Part shown: positions 41,325-51,820 of the stretch, piece after piece
Numbering within the stretch: the first letter of the stretch is position 1
Layout: every line of letters starts with the position of its first letter
Assembly (NCBI GenBank): GCA_006844585.1
Contig: SPJM01000342.1
Coordinates: 1 to 64,000, forward strand
From: Methylococcaceae bacterium
GTDB taxonomy: Bacteria; Pseudomonadota; Gammaproteobacteria; Methylococcales; Methylomonadaceae
Reading direction: 5' to 3'
Length of the DNA: 64,000 bases
Made by a program: the position numbers and the translations under genes
Notes under the pieces: model-generated
Seen by the model: only the letters and a program-made list of their open reading frames with translations
Told to the model about the DNA's origin: nothing
The model's database searches: none

Positions 41325-42971
41325 ATGGGAAAGATAGTTGATACATCGAATTTAAGAGGCGATTTTTTTGGCGGTTTGACCGCAGGAGTTGTCGCTTTAC
41401 CTTTGGCGCTGGCTTTTGGCGTACAGTCCGGCATGGGGGCCATTGCCGGTTTGTACGGGGCGATTATGATCGGTATGATCGCCGCCTGGTTCGGCGGCAC
41501 CGATACCCAAATCAGCGGCCCGACCGGGCCGATGACGGTTGTTTCCGCAGTTGTCATCGCATCGGCGGTTGATGCGCATGGCGGTAGAATGGAAGACGCC
41601 TTAGGGACGATTATCGCTATCTTTTTATTAGCCGGTTTATTGCAAATCTTGTTAGGGGTTTTCAGAATCGGCCACTATATCAAATATATGCCGTATCCGG
41701 TGGTTTCCGGGTTTATGAGCGGAATCGGCATTATTATTATTGTGTTACAGATCTTTCCGTTTCTGGGGCATAGTTCGCCAAAGAAGATTCCGGAAATTTT
41801 TACAAGCTTGCCGGATATTTTGGATCAGGTGAATTATGCCTCTGTCTGTTTGGCATTAGCGACTATCGCGATCATTTACCTGTTTCCGAAAATCACCAAA
41901 TTGATTCCCAGCGCCTTGGCGGCGTTGGTGGCGTTGACAGTTGCCTCAACGATATTGGAGTTGGATGTGAAAATTATCGGCGATATTCCGGAAGGTTTGC
42001 CGGTTTTGCAATTGTCATCACTTTCCAATGTCGATTGGGGAAGGCCTATGCTGCTGCTGATACCAGCATTGACTTTGGCGGCCTTGGGTACTATTGATTC
42101 CTTATTGACCTCTATTGTCGCCGACAATATGACCCGGACTCAACATAGTAGTAATAAAGAATTGGTCGGCCAAGGGTTGGGTAATATGGCGGCGGCGGTA
42201 ATAGGCGGCATACCCGGCGCCGGAGCGACGATGCGTACGGTGGTTAATATAAATTCCGGCGGCAGAACGCGTTTGTCCGGGGTTATTCATGGGCTGGCTT
42301 TGTTGATTGTTTTGTTGGGCGCCGGCGCTTATGCGCGCCTGATACCGTTGCCGGTTTTAGCCGGAATTTTGATCACCGTCGGTATCGGCATTGTTAATTA
42401 CAAGGCCATTAAACATATTCCGTATGTGCCGTTGGCTGATTCATTAATTATGCTGGTGGTGATTATTTTGACGGTGTTTGTGGACCTTTTGCAAGCGGTC
42501 GCCGTCGGAATGGTGCTGGCTTGCGTGCTGTTTATGAAAAAAATGAGCGATATAGTCGATGATCAAGTTCGAGATGGATTGGTTGGCGACAATCTTGACG
42601 ATGCCGATAACCCTGTTGATTTGACTGTGCCTGAAGAGGTTCGACAACAGGTATATGTTAAATATTTTGACGGCCCGATTTTTTTCGGCTTTTCCTCGCG
42701 TTTTCCGGAAATGTTGCGGGATGTTCCGAGTGTTAAAGTGATTGTATTACGTATGGACAGGGTGCCTTATATCGATCAGTCGGGGATATATAGTATCGAA
42801 GACCTGATTTTGGGTCTACAGGAAAAAAATGTACATGTGTATTTTTCGGGTTTGCAAAAGCAGCCTAATGAAATGCTCAAGAATATTGCTTTAATTCCTC
42901 GATTGGTGCCGAGTAATCGGGTTTATTCTGATTTTAGAGTTTGTATGGAGGCTGTAAAAGAAAGTTTATGA
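41325..42971 (+). CDS. SulP family (SLC26-like) anion transporter with C-terminal STAS domain
   Basis: FGGLTAGVVALPLALAFGVQSG; GPTGPMTVV; STAS-like VKVIVLRMDRVPYIDQSGIYSIED; 12 bp after fhcC. Confidence 0.9.
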   Translation: MGKIVDTSNLRGDFFGGLTAGVVALPLALAFGVQSGMGAIAGLYGAIMIGMIAAWFGGTDTQISGPTGPMTVVSAVVIASAVDAHGGRMEDALGTIIAIFLLAGLLQILLGVFRIGHYIKYMPYPVVSGFMSGIGIIIIVLQIFPFLGHSSPKKIPEIFTSLPDILDQVNYASVCLALATIAIIYLFPKITKLIPSALAALVALTVASTILELDVKIIGDIPEGLPVLQLSSLSNVDWGRPMLLLIPALTLAALGTIDSLLTSIVADNMTRTQHSSNKELVGQGLGNMAAAVIGGIPGAGATMRTVVNINSGGRTRLSGVIHGLALLIVLLGAGAYARLIPLPVLAGILITVGIGIVNYKAIKHIPYVPLADSLIMLVVIILTVFVDLLQAVAVGMVLACVLFMKKMSDIVDDQVRDGLVGDNLDDADNPVDLTVPEEVRQQVYVKYFDGPIFFGFSSRFPEMLRDVPSVKVIVLRMDRVPYIDQSGIYSIEDLILGLQEKNVHVYFSGLQKQPNEMLKNIALIPRLVPSNRVYSDFRVCMEAVKESL

Positions 42972-43157
42972 ATACTGGAGTCTGACAATGGTGGCGTAAT
43001 AACTGAGGTTTTTGTCAATCATGTCATATGCTATAGGGGATTAATTGATTTTAACGCTAGCAGCTTCTCTAGCATTAATATGAACTAAAGCTTAATGTAT
43101 AAGAATTTAAGGTGTTGAAGAGTTGTGTTGCCTATTTGTGGTTTATAAAGCGGTATT

Positions 43158-43173
43158 TGGCATTAGAATTGCT
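43158..43173 (+). promoter_or_regulatory. Candidate sigma-54 (-24/-12) promoter
   Basis: TGGCATTAGAATTGCT fits TGGCAYRNNNNTTGCW at all but one position, with 10 nt between GG and GC. Confidence 0.55.
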
Positions 43174-43370
43174 GGTTTTGGATTTAGGGTGAACTTTTTT
43201 TGGGGCAAATTTAAGCAAAGCTTAAAAAAAGAAAATTTTTTCTATGATATGATTTTTAAAAGCTAAGAGCATGGGTTAGTATTGTATACTAATAAGCAAA
43301 ATGTAAATGATAGGCAATGCTTATTTTTTGCTACACTTTGCTATAAGTTAATCAGGGATGCATAATTTCC

Positions 43371-44678
43371 ATGTTTAATAGTTCAATTTCTCTGGAAACA
43401 TTATTAGAAACTCATGAATTGCCTTTTGTTATTATTGATTCGACATTAACTGTCGTCGGGCTCAATTCCGCATGGGAAAAACAATTTTCAACCACTAAAA
43501 AAGAATTCATTGGTAAATCGTGTTGTGATGATGCGCCCAATTGTCGCCATCATGAATTGTTTCAACATTTGGAAGCTTATGAAGTGATTGAGAAACTTGA
43601 TCAACAAACACTCGCTAAAGTTAAGGGCTATCCTTTATTGGATAAAAGCGGTCAGGTGTATTTAGGAGAGTCAGTTTCTCAAATTATGCCGTTGAGCAAA
43701 ACTGTAACCAATTCCAAAATGGTGGGTTCCAGTGAAACATTTAAACATTATTTTGCGAAATTGCAGCGCGCCGCCAAATCCAATGTGCCGGTGTTTTTTC
43801 TAGGAGAAACGGGAACCGGTAAAGAATTAGCTGCTGAATTTATTCATTCGCATTCAAGTCGAGCGGATCACGAATTTGTGGTGGTGGATTGCACGGTTTT
43901 AAGTGAAGATTTGTTTGAAAGTGAATTGTTCGGTCATGAAAAGGGTTCGTTTTCAGGAGCGATCGGTTCAAAAAAGGGTTTGTTTGAAGTGGCTGATCAA
44001 GGCACGATTTTCCTGGATGAAGTCGGCGAATTGCCGATTTCCCAACAGCCTAAATTATTACGGGTTTTGGAAACCGGCCAATTTAGAAGGGTCGGCTCCA
44101 CTAAGTCGATTTCGGTCGATGTGCGCGTGGTTTGCGCTACTCATAGAAATTTGGCCGATATGGTCAAACAAGGAATGTTCAGGGAAGATTTATATTATCG
44201 ATTGACGGTTTTTCCAGTTCAAATACCGCCCTTGCGCGATAGAATGCAGGATATTATGGAATTAACGGATTTTATTTTGCACCAAATCGGCAGCCGTGAA
44301 GCTTGTGCTTATTCAATCAGTAAGGCTGCTTTGAAAAAGCTTTTAAAGCACAATTGGCCGGGCAATATTCGAGAATTAAAAAACTGTTTACAGCTTGCTT
44401 GTAGTCTTTGTGAAAATAATATTGTTAACGAAGATGATATTACCTATATGCAGCATGAGCATTTACCCTTTACTTCAACAATTAGCGGTGTAATGCCCAA
44501 TGCTGGAGTCGGGCGACCGGAGCATAAGGAAGATTCAAACCCTCTAGTGCAGATGGAAATTGAGGTTATCAGGGGATTGTTGGAAAAATATAATGGAAAT
44601 AGGAAATTAATCGCTGAAGAAATGAATGTCAGCGAAAGAACCCTATATCGTAAGTTGAAACGCTTTAATTTAAAATAG
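43371..44678 (+). CDS. PAS domain sigma-54-dependent Fis-family transcriptional activator
   Basis: Walker A GETGTGKE; FGHEKGSFSGA; GTIFLDEVGELP; C-terminal HTH NVSERTLYRKLKRFNLK. Confidence 0.93.
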   Translation: MFNSSISLETLLETHELPFVIIDSTLTVVGLNSAWEKQFSTTKKEFIGKSCCDDAPNCRHHELFQHLEAYEVIEKLDQQTLAKVKGYPLLDKSGQVYLGESVSQIMPLSKTVTNSKMVGSSETFKHYFAKLQRAAKSNVPVFFLGETGTGKELAAEFIHSHSSRADHEFVVVDCTVLSEDLFESELFGHEKGSFSGAIGSKKGLFEVADQGTIFLDEVGELPISQQPKLLRVLETGQFRRVGSTKSISVDVRVVCATHRNLADMVKQGMFREDLYYRLTVFPVQIPPLRDRMQDIMELTDFILHQIGSREACAYSISKAALKKLLKHNWPGNIRELKNCLQLACSLCENNIVNEDDITYMQHEHLPFTSTISGVMPNAGVGRPEHKEDSNPLVQMEIEVIRGLLEKYNGNRKLIAEEMNVSERTLYRKLKRFNLK

Positions 44679-44688
44679 ATCAGCAGCG

Positions 44689-45618
44689 ATGGAACACTCA
44701 TTAACCAATTGGACCTACCAAACTATTGATGCCAAAAACGGCCAAATGGAGCCGCCGGTAGACTTGCGTGAGAAAATTGCCGGGATTAAGGGATTGCCGC
44801 CGTTACCGGGAATTGCGGCTAAAATTTTGAAATTAAGCAATGACCCTTCTGCTGACGGCGTTAAGCTGGCGAAAATCATTGAGTTGGACCCGCTTTTAAC
44901 AACCCAGGTGATACGCTGGGCCAGTTCGGCGCTTTATGGTTATAAAGGTAAGATTACTTCGGTTGAAGTGGCCATCAATCGCGTGTTGGGTTATCAGTTT
45001 GTGTTTAATTTAGCGCTGAGCTTATCGGTGCTAAAACCTTTAAAAGCGCCGAAAGAAGGCGCTATCGGCACAGCTGCTTTTTGGCGGCATGCGTTGGCGA
45101 GTACTCACTTAATGAAGCATTTAAATGATCGCTTGCCCGAGTCTTTGAAGATTGAGAGTCAAACTGTTTTTTTTGTCGCTATTATGCACAATATCGGTTT
45201 GCCGTTATTAGGCGATCAGTTTATCAATGAGTTTAAAATTTTTAATAAAATCGCAGATGCCAATCCGAATTTAAGTCAGGTTAAATTAGAAAAATTTGTT
45301 TTCGGAGTGGATCATTGTGAGCTTGGCTGTTGGCTGTTAAGAAGTTGGGCTATGCCTAAGTCAGTGATTGATGTGGTTTATCATCATCATAACCCGAATT
45401 ACAAAGGCGATAATGTGGTGCTTAATCAATTGACTTATCTTAATGATATTTTGCTGGCCGGATTGGGAATCGGCGATGGGTTCGGGACTGAGGATTACCA
45501 GCAGACATTGGAGGTTTTGCAGTTAGAAGAGCTTGATTGTCAGCAAAGTCTGCAAAAAGTTTCCGATCAGCTGGAAGGCATCCAATCCTTAGTTAGTGTC
45601 TGTTTGTCAGGGAATTAA
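44689..45618 (+). CDS. HDOD domain protein
   Basis: LPPLPGIAAKILKLSNDPSADGVKLAKIIELDPLLTTQVIRWASSALYGY; 10 bp after the regulator. Confidence 0.88.
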   Translation: MEHSLTNWTYQTIDAKNGQMEPPVDLREKIAGIKGLPPLPGIAAKILKLSNDPSADGVKLAKIIELDPLLTTQVIRWASSALYGYKGKITSVEVAINRVLGYQFVFNLALSLSVLKPLKAPKEGAIGTAAFWRHALASTHLMKHLNDRLPESLKIESQTVFFVAIMHNIGLPLLGDQFINEFKIFNKIADANPNLSQVKLEKFVFGVDHCELGCWLLRSWAMPKSVIDVVYHHHNPNYKGDNVVLNQLTYLNDILLAGLGIGDGFGTEDYQQTLEVLQLEELDCQQSLQKVSDQLEGIQSLVSVCLSGN

Positions 45619-45673
45619 GGCTAGACCTAATCTTTGAAATCATAAGCCGCCTGGTCGCGGCTAGTCATCTTTG

Positions 45674-46093
45674 TTAATTTTCAGTCATTTGTAAATTAAT
45701 TTCCGTTACAGTTTGGTTTTTAATGCGAAAGCCGCGCATTTCCAATACGCCTTTAGTATTTAAAGAGATAATTAAATACAACGCCTCATCATAATTTGCC
45801 ATTTGAATATCTGTTGCAGATGGCGTGGCGGGTGCGCTGGGGTGTGAATGATAAATAGCGAAAAACTCTTCCCGGCTTTCGCGCATTTCCCTCATTGCGT
45901 TTATTTGTTGCTCCGGATCTAGCTCAAATCGAATCTCAGATTGTTCTGCAATATTGGCGATGGGGTAGCATTTCACGGGGATACCGTTATTGGCGCTGAC
46001 TAATCCGCATATTTCATGATCAGGCGATTGTTGTGCTATATGTAATAATTGCGTGGCGAGTTTGCGGGGGATTTTTATGGTTGAGGTTTGCAT
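45674..46093 (-). CDS. JAMM/MPN+ (Mov34) metalloprotease
   Basis: Upstream Glu and JAMM motif HSHPSAPATPSATD. Confidence 0.87.
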   Translation of the reverse strand: MQTSTIKIPRKLATQLLHIAQQSPDHEICGLVSANNGIPVKCYPIANIAEQSEIRFELDPEQQINAMREMRESREEFFAIYHSHPSAPATPSATDIQMANYDEALYLIISLNTKGVLEMRGFRIKNQTVTEINLQMTEN

Positions 46094-46094
46094 A

Positions 46095-46943
46095 TTAAGG
46101 ATTCCAAATGGCTGTTGTCGCTCTAGGGTTGCCTGCTAAATCTTGGTGAGTTTCAATGTGTTGATATTGGTTTTTAAGTAATATTGACTGTACTGCGGAC
46201 TGTTGCTCATAACCATGTTCGATTAACAAATGGCCGTTAGGTTTTAGAAAGTTGATGGCTTGTTCAGCAATGGCGTTAATGTCTTGCAAGCCGTTTTGGG
46301 CGGCTATTAACGCCAGGCGCGGTTCGTGAGCGACATCTCCGTTTATTAAATGCGGATCAGTTTCGGCAATATAGGGCGGATTGCTAATAATCATATCAAA
46401 CGCCTGCGGCCGGATTTCACTGAACCAGTTTGATTTTAGCAGCTCGATATTGTTTGCGCCCAAGCGTTCAGCATTTTGTTGGGCAATGCTGAGGGCGGCG
46501 TCTGAAATATCGCTCGCCAACACCTTTAGCGTTTTTAATTCCAATGCCAAGGTGATTGCTATAATGCCGGCGCCGCATCCTAAGTCCAGAATTTTGGCGC
46601 TTTGATTCTGTTTTAATCGGGTAAGCGCCAGCTCAATTAAGAGTTCCGTATCCGGTCTAGGGATCAGTACTTGATCGGTAACCAAGAAATCACGGCTCCA
46701 GAATTCGCGGCTGCCTGTTAAATAAGCTATCGGTTTGCCTTGTCGGCGTTTTTTCAAAAGAGTTTGAAATTGATTCAGTTCTGCCTCTGTTAATTTTTTT
46801 TCAGGCCAGGCGCGTATATGGCTGCGCGGTTTTGCAATGCAATGACTCAGTAATATTTCAGCATCCAATTGCGGCGAATCGGAGATTGCGGCTATTTGTT
46901 GAGAGGCTGATTGAATAACGCTTTGGAAGTCGAGATCAGTCAT
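46095..46943 (-). CDS. prmC: Peptide chain release factor N5-glutamine methyltransferase
   Basis: SAM motif [20 protein letters not shown]. Confidence 0.94.
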   Translation of the reverse strand: MTDLDFQSVIQSASQQIAAISDSPQLDAEILLSHCIAKPRSHIRAWPEKKLTEAELNQFQTLLKKRRQGKPIAYLTGSREFWSRDFLVTDQVLIPRPDTELLIELALTRLKQNQSAKILDLGCGAGIIAITLALELKTLKVLASDISDAALSIAQQNAERLGANNIELLKSNWFSEIRPQAFDMIISNPPYIAETDPHLINGDVAHEPRLALIAAQNGLQDINAIAEQAINFLKPNGHLLIEHGYEQQSAVQSILLKNQYQHIETHQDLAGNPRATTAIWNP

Positions 46944-48021
46944 TGCTTAATTGCGTCAATAATTCAGCTTGATGTTCATGTATTAATGGCTGAATAACAT
47001 GTTCCAGGCCGCCTTGCATAATTTCTTCCAATTTGTATAAAGTCAGATTGATGCGGTGGTCGGTCATTCGGCCTTGCGGATAATTATAAGTGCGTATGCG
47101 TTCTGAGCGGTCGCCGCTGCCGACTTGTAATTTACGATTTTCAGCCTGTTCAGCGCTTTGTTTTTCTTGTTCGGCGCTGAGCAGTCTGGATTGCAGTAAG
47201 GACATGGCGCGCGCCCGGTTTTTGTGTTGTGAACGTTCATCTTGACATTCGACTACTACGCCGGTGGGCAGGTGAGTAATGCGTATCGCCGAGTCGGTTT
47301 TGTTGACATGCTGTCCGCCTGCGCCGGAAGCGCGGAAGGTGTCTACCCGTAAATCGGCCGGGTTGATTTCGATTTCATCAACGTTGTCGACTTCCGGCAT
47401 AACAGCGACAGTGCAAGCTGAAGTGTGTACTCTTCCCTGCGATTCGGTTTCAGGCACTCTTTGTACTCTATGGGCGCCGGATTCGAATTTCAGTTGGGAA
47501 TAAACGCTTTGTCCGCTGACCCGCATAATGATTTCTTTGTAGCCGCCGTGATCGCCTCGGTTTTCATTGATCAGTTCGATATTCCAGCCTCGGTTTTCCG
47601 CATAACGCTGATACATTTTCGCCAGGTCGCCGGAAAAAATTGCCGCTTCGTCGCCGCCGGTTCCGGCGCGAATTTCCAGGAAAATATTATGATTATCGTT
47701 GGGGTCTTTAGGGAGCAATAATATTTGTAATTCCTGCTCTAAAGTGTGCTTTTGTTGCTCGGCTATTTCGATTTCTTCCTTTGCCATCTCTCTTAGGTCG
47801 GCATCGCTGTCCTTAGCCATTTCTTGCGCTGACTCAAGATTGCTTTCATTATCCAAATATTGTTTATAGGCGTCGATAACCGGCTCTAGTTGCGCATATT
47901 CCTGGCTTAAGCTGCGGAATTTATTCTGCTCGTTTTGGGTTTCGGGTTGCGACAACAAGGCGGCGATTTCTTCAAAGCGGTCGCCAAGATTATCTAATTT
48001 AAGACGTATTGATGATTTCAT
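46936..48021 (-). CDS. prfA: Peptide chain release factor 1
   Basis: [25 protein letters not shown]. Confidence 0.97.
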   Translation of the reverse strand: MKSSIRLKLDNLGDRFEEIAALLSQPETQNEQNKFRSLSQEYAQLEPVIDAYKQYLDNESNLESAQEMAKDSDADLREMAKEEIEIAEQQKHTLEQELQILLLPKDPNDNHNIFLEIRAGTGGDEAAIFSGDLAKMYQRYAENRGWNIELINENRGDHGGYKEIIMRVSGQSVYSQLKFESGAHRVQRVPETESQGRVHTSACTVAVMPEVDNVDEIEINPADLRVDTFRASGAGGQHVNKTDSAIRITHLPTGVVVECQDERSQHKNRARAMSLLQSRLLSAEQEKQSAEQAENRKLQVGSGDRSERIRTYNYPQGRMTDHRINLTLYKLEEIMQGGLEHVIQPLIHEHQAELLTQLSND

Positions 48022-48023
48022 GA

Positions 48024-49271
48024 TTATAATTTGAATAATTCCCGAGCGCCGGCGATGATGTCGTGACGCTCATTAGCGCCGGCTTCTCGAAGTTGTGCGC
48101 TGGGGGTGTGGATTAATTTGTTGGTTAAAGTGTGAGCCAGACGTTTGACGACCTCTTCGCTGTCAGCATCGTTTTTGAGTTGGCTAAGCGCTTTGTTCAA
48201 GGCTTCATCGCGAATTTGTTCGGCTTGGGCGCGGTAATCCCTAATTGTCGTTAACGCGCCTTGAGCGCGCAGCCAGGACAGGAAGTGTTCTACCTCGGTA
48301 TCGATGATCTCTTCGGCTTGTTCGGCGGCGCGTTGACGTGAAGCAATATTTTCATTAATAGTGTTTTGTAAATCATCAACCGTATACAGATAGATGTCCG
48401 GCAAATCCCCGGCTTCGCTTTCTATATCTCTGGGTACGGCTAGATCAACCATGAAAATCGGTTTATGCTTGCGGGTTTTAATGGCGCTTTCCAGCATACC
48501 TTTACCCAAAATCGGCAGTTGGCTGGCCGTCGAAGAAACAACAATATCGGCTTCCGCTAAATGAGACGGAAGTTCAGATAGGGCAATCGCGTAGCCGTTA
48601 AATTGGCTGGCTAATGTGTGCGCTTTATCGTAAGTGCGGTTAGCGATGATAATTCGACCTACGCCATGTTGGGATAGATGTCGGGCGGTGAGTTCAATGG
48701 TTTCGCCGGCGCCGATTAACAATGCGGTTTGTTCGCTGAGTTTATTAAAAATTTGTTGCGCCAGTTGCACGGCTGCAAAAGCGACTGATACCGGGCTGGA
48801 GCCGATGGCGGTATCGCTGCGGACTTTCTTGGCGGCGGAAAAAGTGTGTTGAAACAGTTTGCCGAGATTTTTACCCAAGGTCCCTGCTTCGGAGGCGGCT
48901 TGGTAGGCGGTTTTCATTTGGCCTAAAATTTGCGGCTCGCCTAGCACCATCGAATCAAGTCCGCAGGCGACCCTGAACATATGGCGGATGGAATGACTAT
49001 CCTTATGGGTGTAGAGATAAGGCGTAAAGTCTTTAGGCGCTAAGCTTTTATCATCAGCTATCCATTCAATTAATTTATTTGGATTGTCGGCGGATGTGTG
49101 ATAATAAAACTCCGTTCTGTTGCAGGTTGATAAGATTGCCGCTTCAGTAATGTCTCTAGTCGTGTGCAGGCTTTCCAATGATGTTTTGAGCATTTCAGCC
49201 GGATAGGCTAATTGTTCGCGGATGGAGACGGGCGCTGTATTGTAATTGATACCTAAAGCAATATATGTCAT
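48024..49271 (-). CDS. hemA: Glutamyl-tRNA reductase
   Basis: [50 protein letters not shown]. Confidence 0.96.
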   Translation of the reverse strand: MTYIALGINYNTAPVSIREQLAYPAEMLKTSLESLHTTRDITEAAILSTCNRTEFYYHTSADNPNKLIEWIADDKSLAPKDFTPYLYTHKDSHSIRHMFRVACGLDSMVLGEPQILGQMKTAYQAASEAGTLGKNLGKLFQHTFSAAKKVRSDTAIGSSPVSVAFAAVQLAQQIFNKLSEQTALLIGAGETIELTARHLSQHGVGRIIIANRTYDKAHTLASQFNGYAIALSELPSHLAEADIVVSSTASQLPILGKGMLESAIKTRKHKPIFMVDLAVPRDIESEAGDLPDIYLYTVDDLQNTINENIASRQRAAEQAEEIIDTEVEHFLSWLRAQGALTTIRDYRAQAEQIRDEALNKALSQLKNDADSEEVVKRLAHTLTNKLIHTPSAQLREAGANERHDIIAGARELFKL

Positions 49272-49508
49272 CAATTGCGCAATAAAAAGTATAATAAAAC
49301 CCTATATTGTAAGTAAAACAGTGGTTTTGTCCAAATAGAAAAATTTTTAACTGAACCTGCGGCGATTTTTGCTACTCTATAGCAAAGATTGTTTATGTTA
49401 ATCTGCTGGCTCTTGATGGTTAAGTTTTTTTGTGCGGGAGAGTCCTAAGTCTAAATGCCGAATAAGGCGAACAAGTTCATTGTTTTCGAGTACAGGAAAT
49501 TGATATTA

Positions 49509-51251
49509 ATGAAAAGATGGTTAGAAATCGCATTGGTTTTGGCGTTGACGGGGTGCAGCAGCGCACCACAAATAAAAACCGATAATCAAACGGTTAAAGC
49601 GGCGGAAAAGTTGGATGTTCCAGTGCTTGCTGAAGAGTCTTTAGACCATATTGATAGTTCGATTGAGCCGGCCGTATTGTATTTGTTAATGGCCGCCGAA
49701 TTAGCCGGTCAGCGGAATCAATATGGGCTGGCTCTCGATGGATATCTACAAGCGGCCCGGAAAGTGGATGATCCGAGAGTCGCCAAACGCGCCGCGCAAA
49801 TCGGCATGTTTATTAAAGACCAGAAAAAAACCCAGGAAGCAGTCGAGATATGGTTGAAATATGAGCCTGAAAACTTGACGGCCCGGAAAATCGCCACCTT
49901 GAACGCCCTGAGAAGCGCAGAACGCGGGGAAGCGGTTCAACATCTGAGCGCGGCGATGGAGCTGGATCCGGCTGGTTTTGAATCTACTCTGGTGGAAATG
50001 GGTCGGCTGATGGAAAAGGACGGCAAATATGATTTTGTTTTTGATGTTTTGGAAGATTTGTCGGCTAAGCATCCCGATCAAGCGGTGATCTTTTTTGTGC
50101 AATCAGTGTTTGCCGCTAAGCAGCAAAAAACTCAATTGGCGATGCAGAAAATTGAAGCGGCGTTGGCGATCCAACCGGAATGGCGCAAAGCCTTGGTCTA
50201 TCAAGTGCAGTTAGCCGGTCGGGACGGTGATTTCGATTTGGCTTTGAAGAGTTTGGATAAGGCTCAGTCTTTGAAGCCGGATGATCAGCAGCTGCTTAAA
50301 ATGAAAGCGCAATTGATGGTTGACGCCAAACGTTACCCTGAAGCGGAAAGCTTATATCAACAGTTTTATGATAAAAACCCGGAAGATGTCGAAAGTCAAT
50401 TCGCCATCGCCTTATTGCAGTTGCAGCAAAAAAAGATAGATCAGGCGGAAAAGTCGTTTAAAGCGCTGTTGACGAATAGCCAATGGAAAAACCGAGCCAG
50501 CTTTTATTTGGGTCGTATCGCATTCGATAACAAGAATTATGATCAGGCTTTGGTTTGGTTTGATAAAGTGACCAGTGGAGGGTTTGCTTTTGATTCGGCG
50601 GCTTCTGCGGTATCGGTTTTGCTTAATCAGAAAAAGTTTGATGAAGCGGCGGCTAGAATTGATGAAATGGAACTAAAATATCCGGATAAAACCGTCAAAG
50701 TTTTGCGCCTGAAAGCGGAAATGTTCAACGAAAGTAAGGGTTATCAAAAAGCTTTTGATATCTTGACCGAAGCGTTGCATATTGAGCCGGAAAATAGGGA
50801 TTTGTTATATATCAGGGCGCTGGTCGCCGAGGAATTGGATCGGCTGGATGTTTTGGAAAATGATCTTAAGAAAATTCTATCGAAAAAGCCCAATGACGCC
50901 GCCGCGCTCAATGCCTTAGGGTATACCCTGGTGGATAGAACTGATCGTTATAGCGAAGCGGAAAGCTATTTGTTGAAAGCGCTGGAATTGGAGCCGGATG
51001 AACCGGTTATTATTGATAGCTATGGCTGGTTACAATATAAGCGCGGGAATTTGATGGAGGCGATTCAGTATTTGCGTCAAGCGTTTAATGCGCAAGCGGA
51101 AAACGAAATAGCCGCGCATTTGGCGGAAGTGTTGTGGGTTTCCGGGAACAAAAAAGAGGCTCTGAAGGTTTTTGACCAAGCTATTTTAAAGTCGCCGGAA
51201 GATGAGTATTTGCTGGATTTTAAAGAACGTTTTTTGAATCAGGCTGAATGA
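49509..51251 (+). CDS. Tetratricopeptide-repeat lipoprotein
   Basis: MKRWLEIALVLALTGCSS lipobox; many TPR motifs including AALNALGYTLVDRTDRYSEAESYLLKALELEPDEPVIIDSYGW. Confidence 0.87.
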   Translation: MKRWLEIALVLALTGCSSAPQIKTDNQTVKAAEKLDVPVLAEESLDHIDSSIEPAVLYLLMAAELAGQRNQYGLALDGYLQAARKVDDPRVAKRAAQIGMFIKDQKKTQEAVEIWLKYEPENLTARKIATLNALRSAERGEAVQHLSAAMELDPAGFESTLVEMGRLMEKDGKYDFVFDVLEDLSAKHPDQAVIFFVQSVFAAKQQKTQLAMQKIEAALAIQPEWRKALVYQVQLAGRDGDFDLALKSLDKAQSLKPDDQQLLKMKAQLMVDAKRYPEAESLYQQFYDKNPEDVESQFAIALLQLQQKKIDQAEKSFKALLTNSQWKNRASFYLGRIAFDNKNYDQALVWFDKVTSGGFAFDSAASAVSVLLNQKKFDEAAARIDEMELKYPDKTVKVLRLKAEMFNESKGYQKAFDILTEALHIEPENRDLLYIRALVAEELDRLDVLENDLKKILSKKPNDAAALNALGYTLVDRTDRYSEAESYLLKALELEPDEPVIIDSYGWLQYKRGNLMEAIQYLRQAFNAQAENEIAAHLAEVLWVSGNKKEALKVFDQAILKSPEDEYLLDFKERFLNQAE

Positions 51252-51820
51252 GGCGTTGGTTAATCATAAGCCTGTTCGTGGTGTTGATGGCCGGGTGTGC
51301 GGCTAAATCGCCGGAATCGTTGACTCCTCGCTTTCAGCTATTGGATATCGGCGAGTTGGGATTAGAGGGTAAAAGTTGGCGCTTGAGTGGGCGGCTAGCT
51401 GTTAAAGGCGTCGATAATGGATTTTCTGCGTCTATACAATGGGAGCATGGCCCGATAGAGGATGTGATTGAGTTGTCCGGCCCATTCGGTCAGGGCGGCG
51501 TGGTGATCACCTTGATGGAGAATCGGGTTGTTGTTGATGATGGTGACAAGCCGACAATTTATACGGGAAATGCTCAGGATGTTTTTTTTCGACATTTTGC
51601 CGTTGATATGCCGCTGAATGCTTTACAATATTGGGTTTTAGGCGGGGCAGTTCCCGGACCATCATATCGTTTGCAGGAACAGGGCTTTGAACAATTAAAC
51701 TGGTCGTTGGTTTATCAGCGTATGCAAACCTATCGCGAACTGCTGTTGCCCGAAAAAATAAAAATGAAAAATGAAAAAACGACGATTAAGTTGGTAATTG
51801 ACGAATGGCGAATAATGTAA
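51248..51820 (+). CDS. lolB: Outer-membrane lipoprotein insertion protein LolB
   Basis: Lipobox LMAGCA; WRLSGRLAVKGVDNGFSASIQWEH; precedes ispE. Confidence 0.87.
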   Translation: MRRWLIISLFVVLMAGCAAKSPESLTPRFQLLDIGELGLEGKSWRLSGRLAVKGVDNGFSASIQWEHGPIEDVIELSGPFGQGGVVITLMENRVVVDDGDKPTIYTGNAQDVFFRHFAVDMPLNALQYWVLGGAVPGPSYRLQEQGFEQLNWSLVYQRMQTYRELLLPEKIKMKNEKTTIKLVIDEWRIM

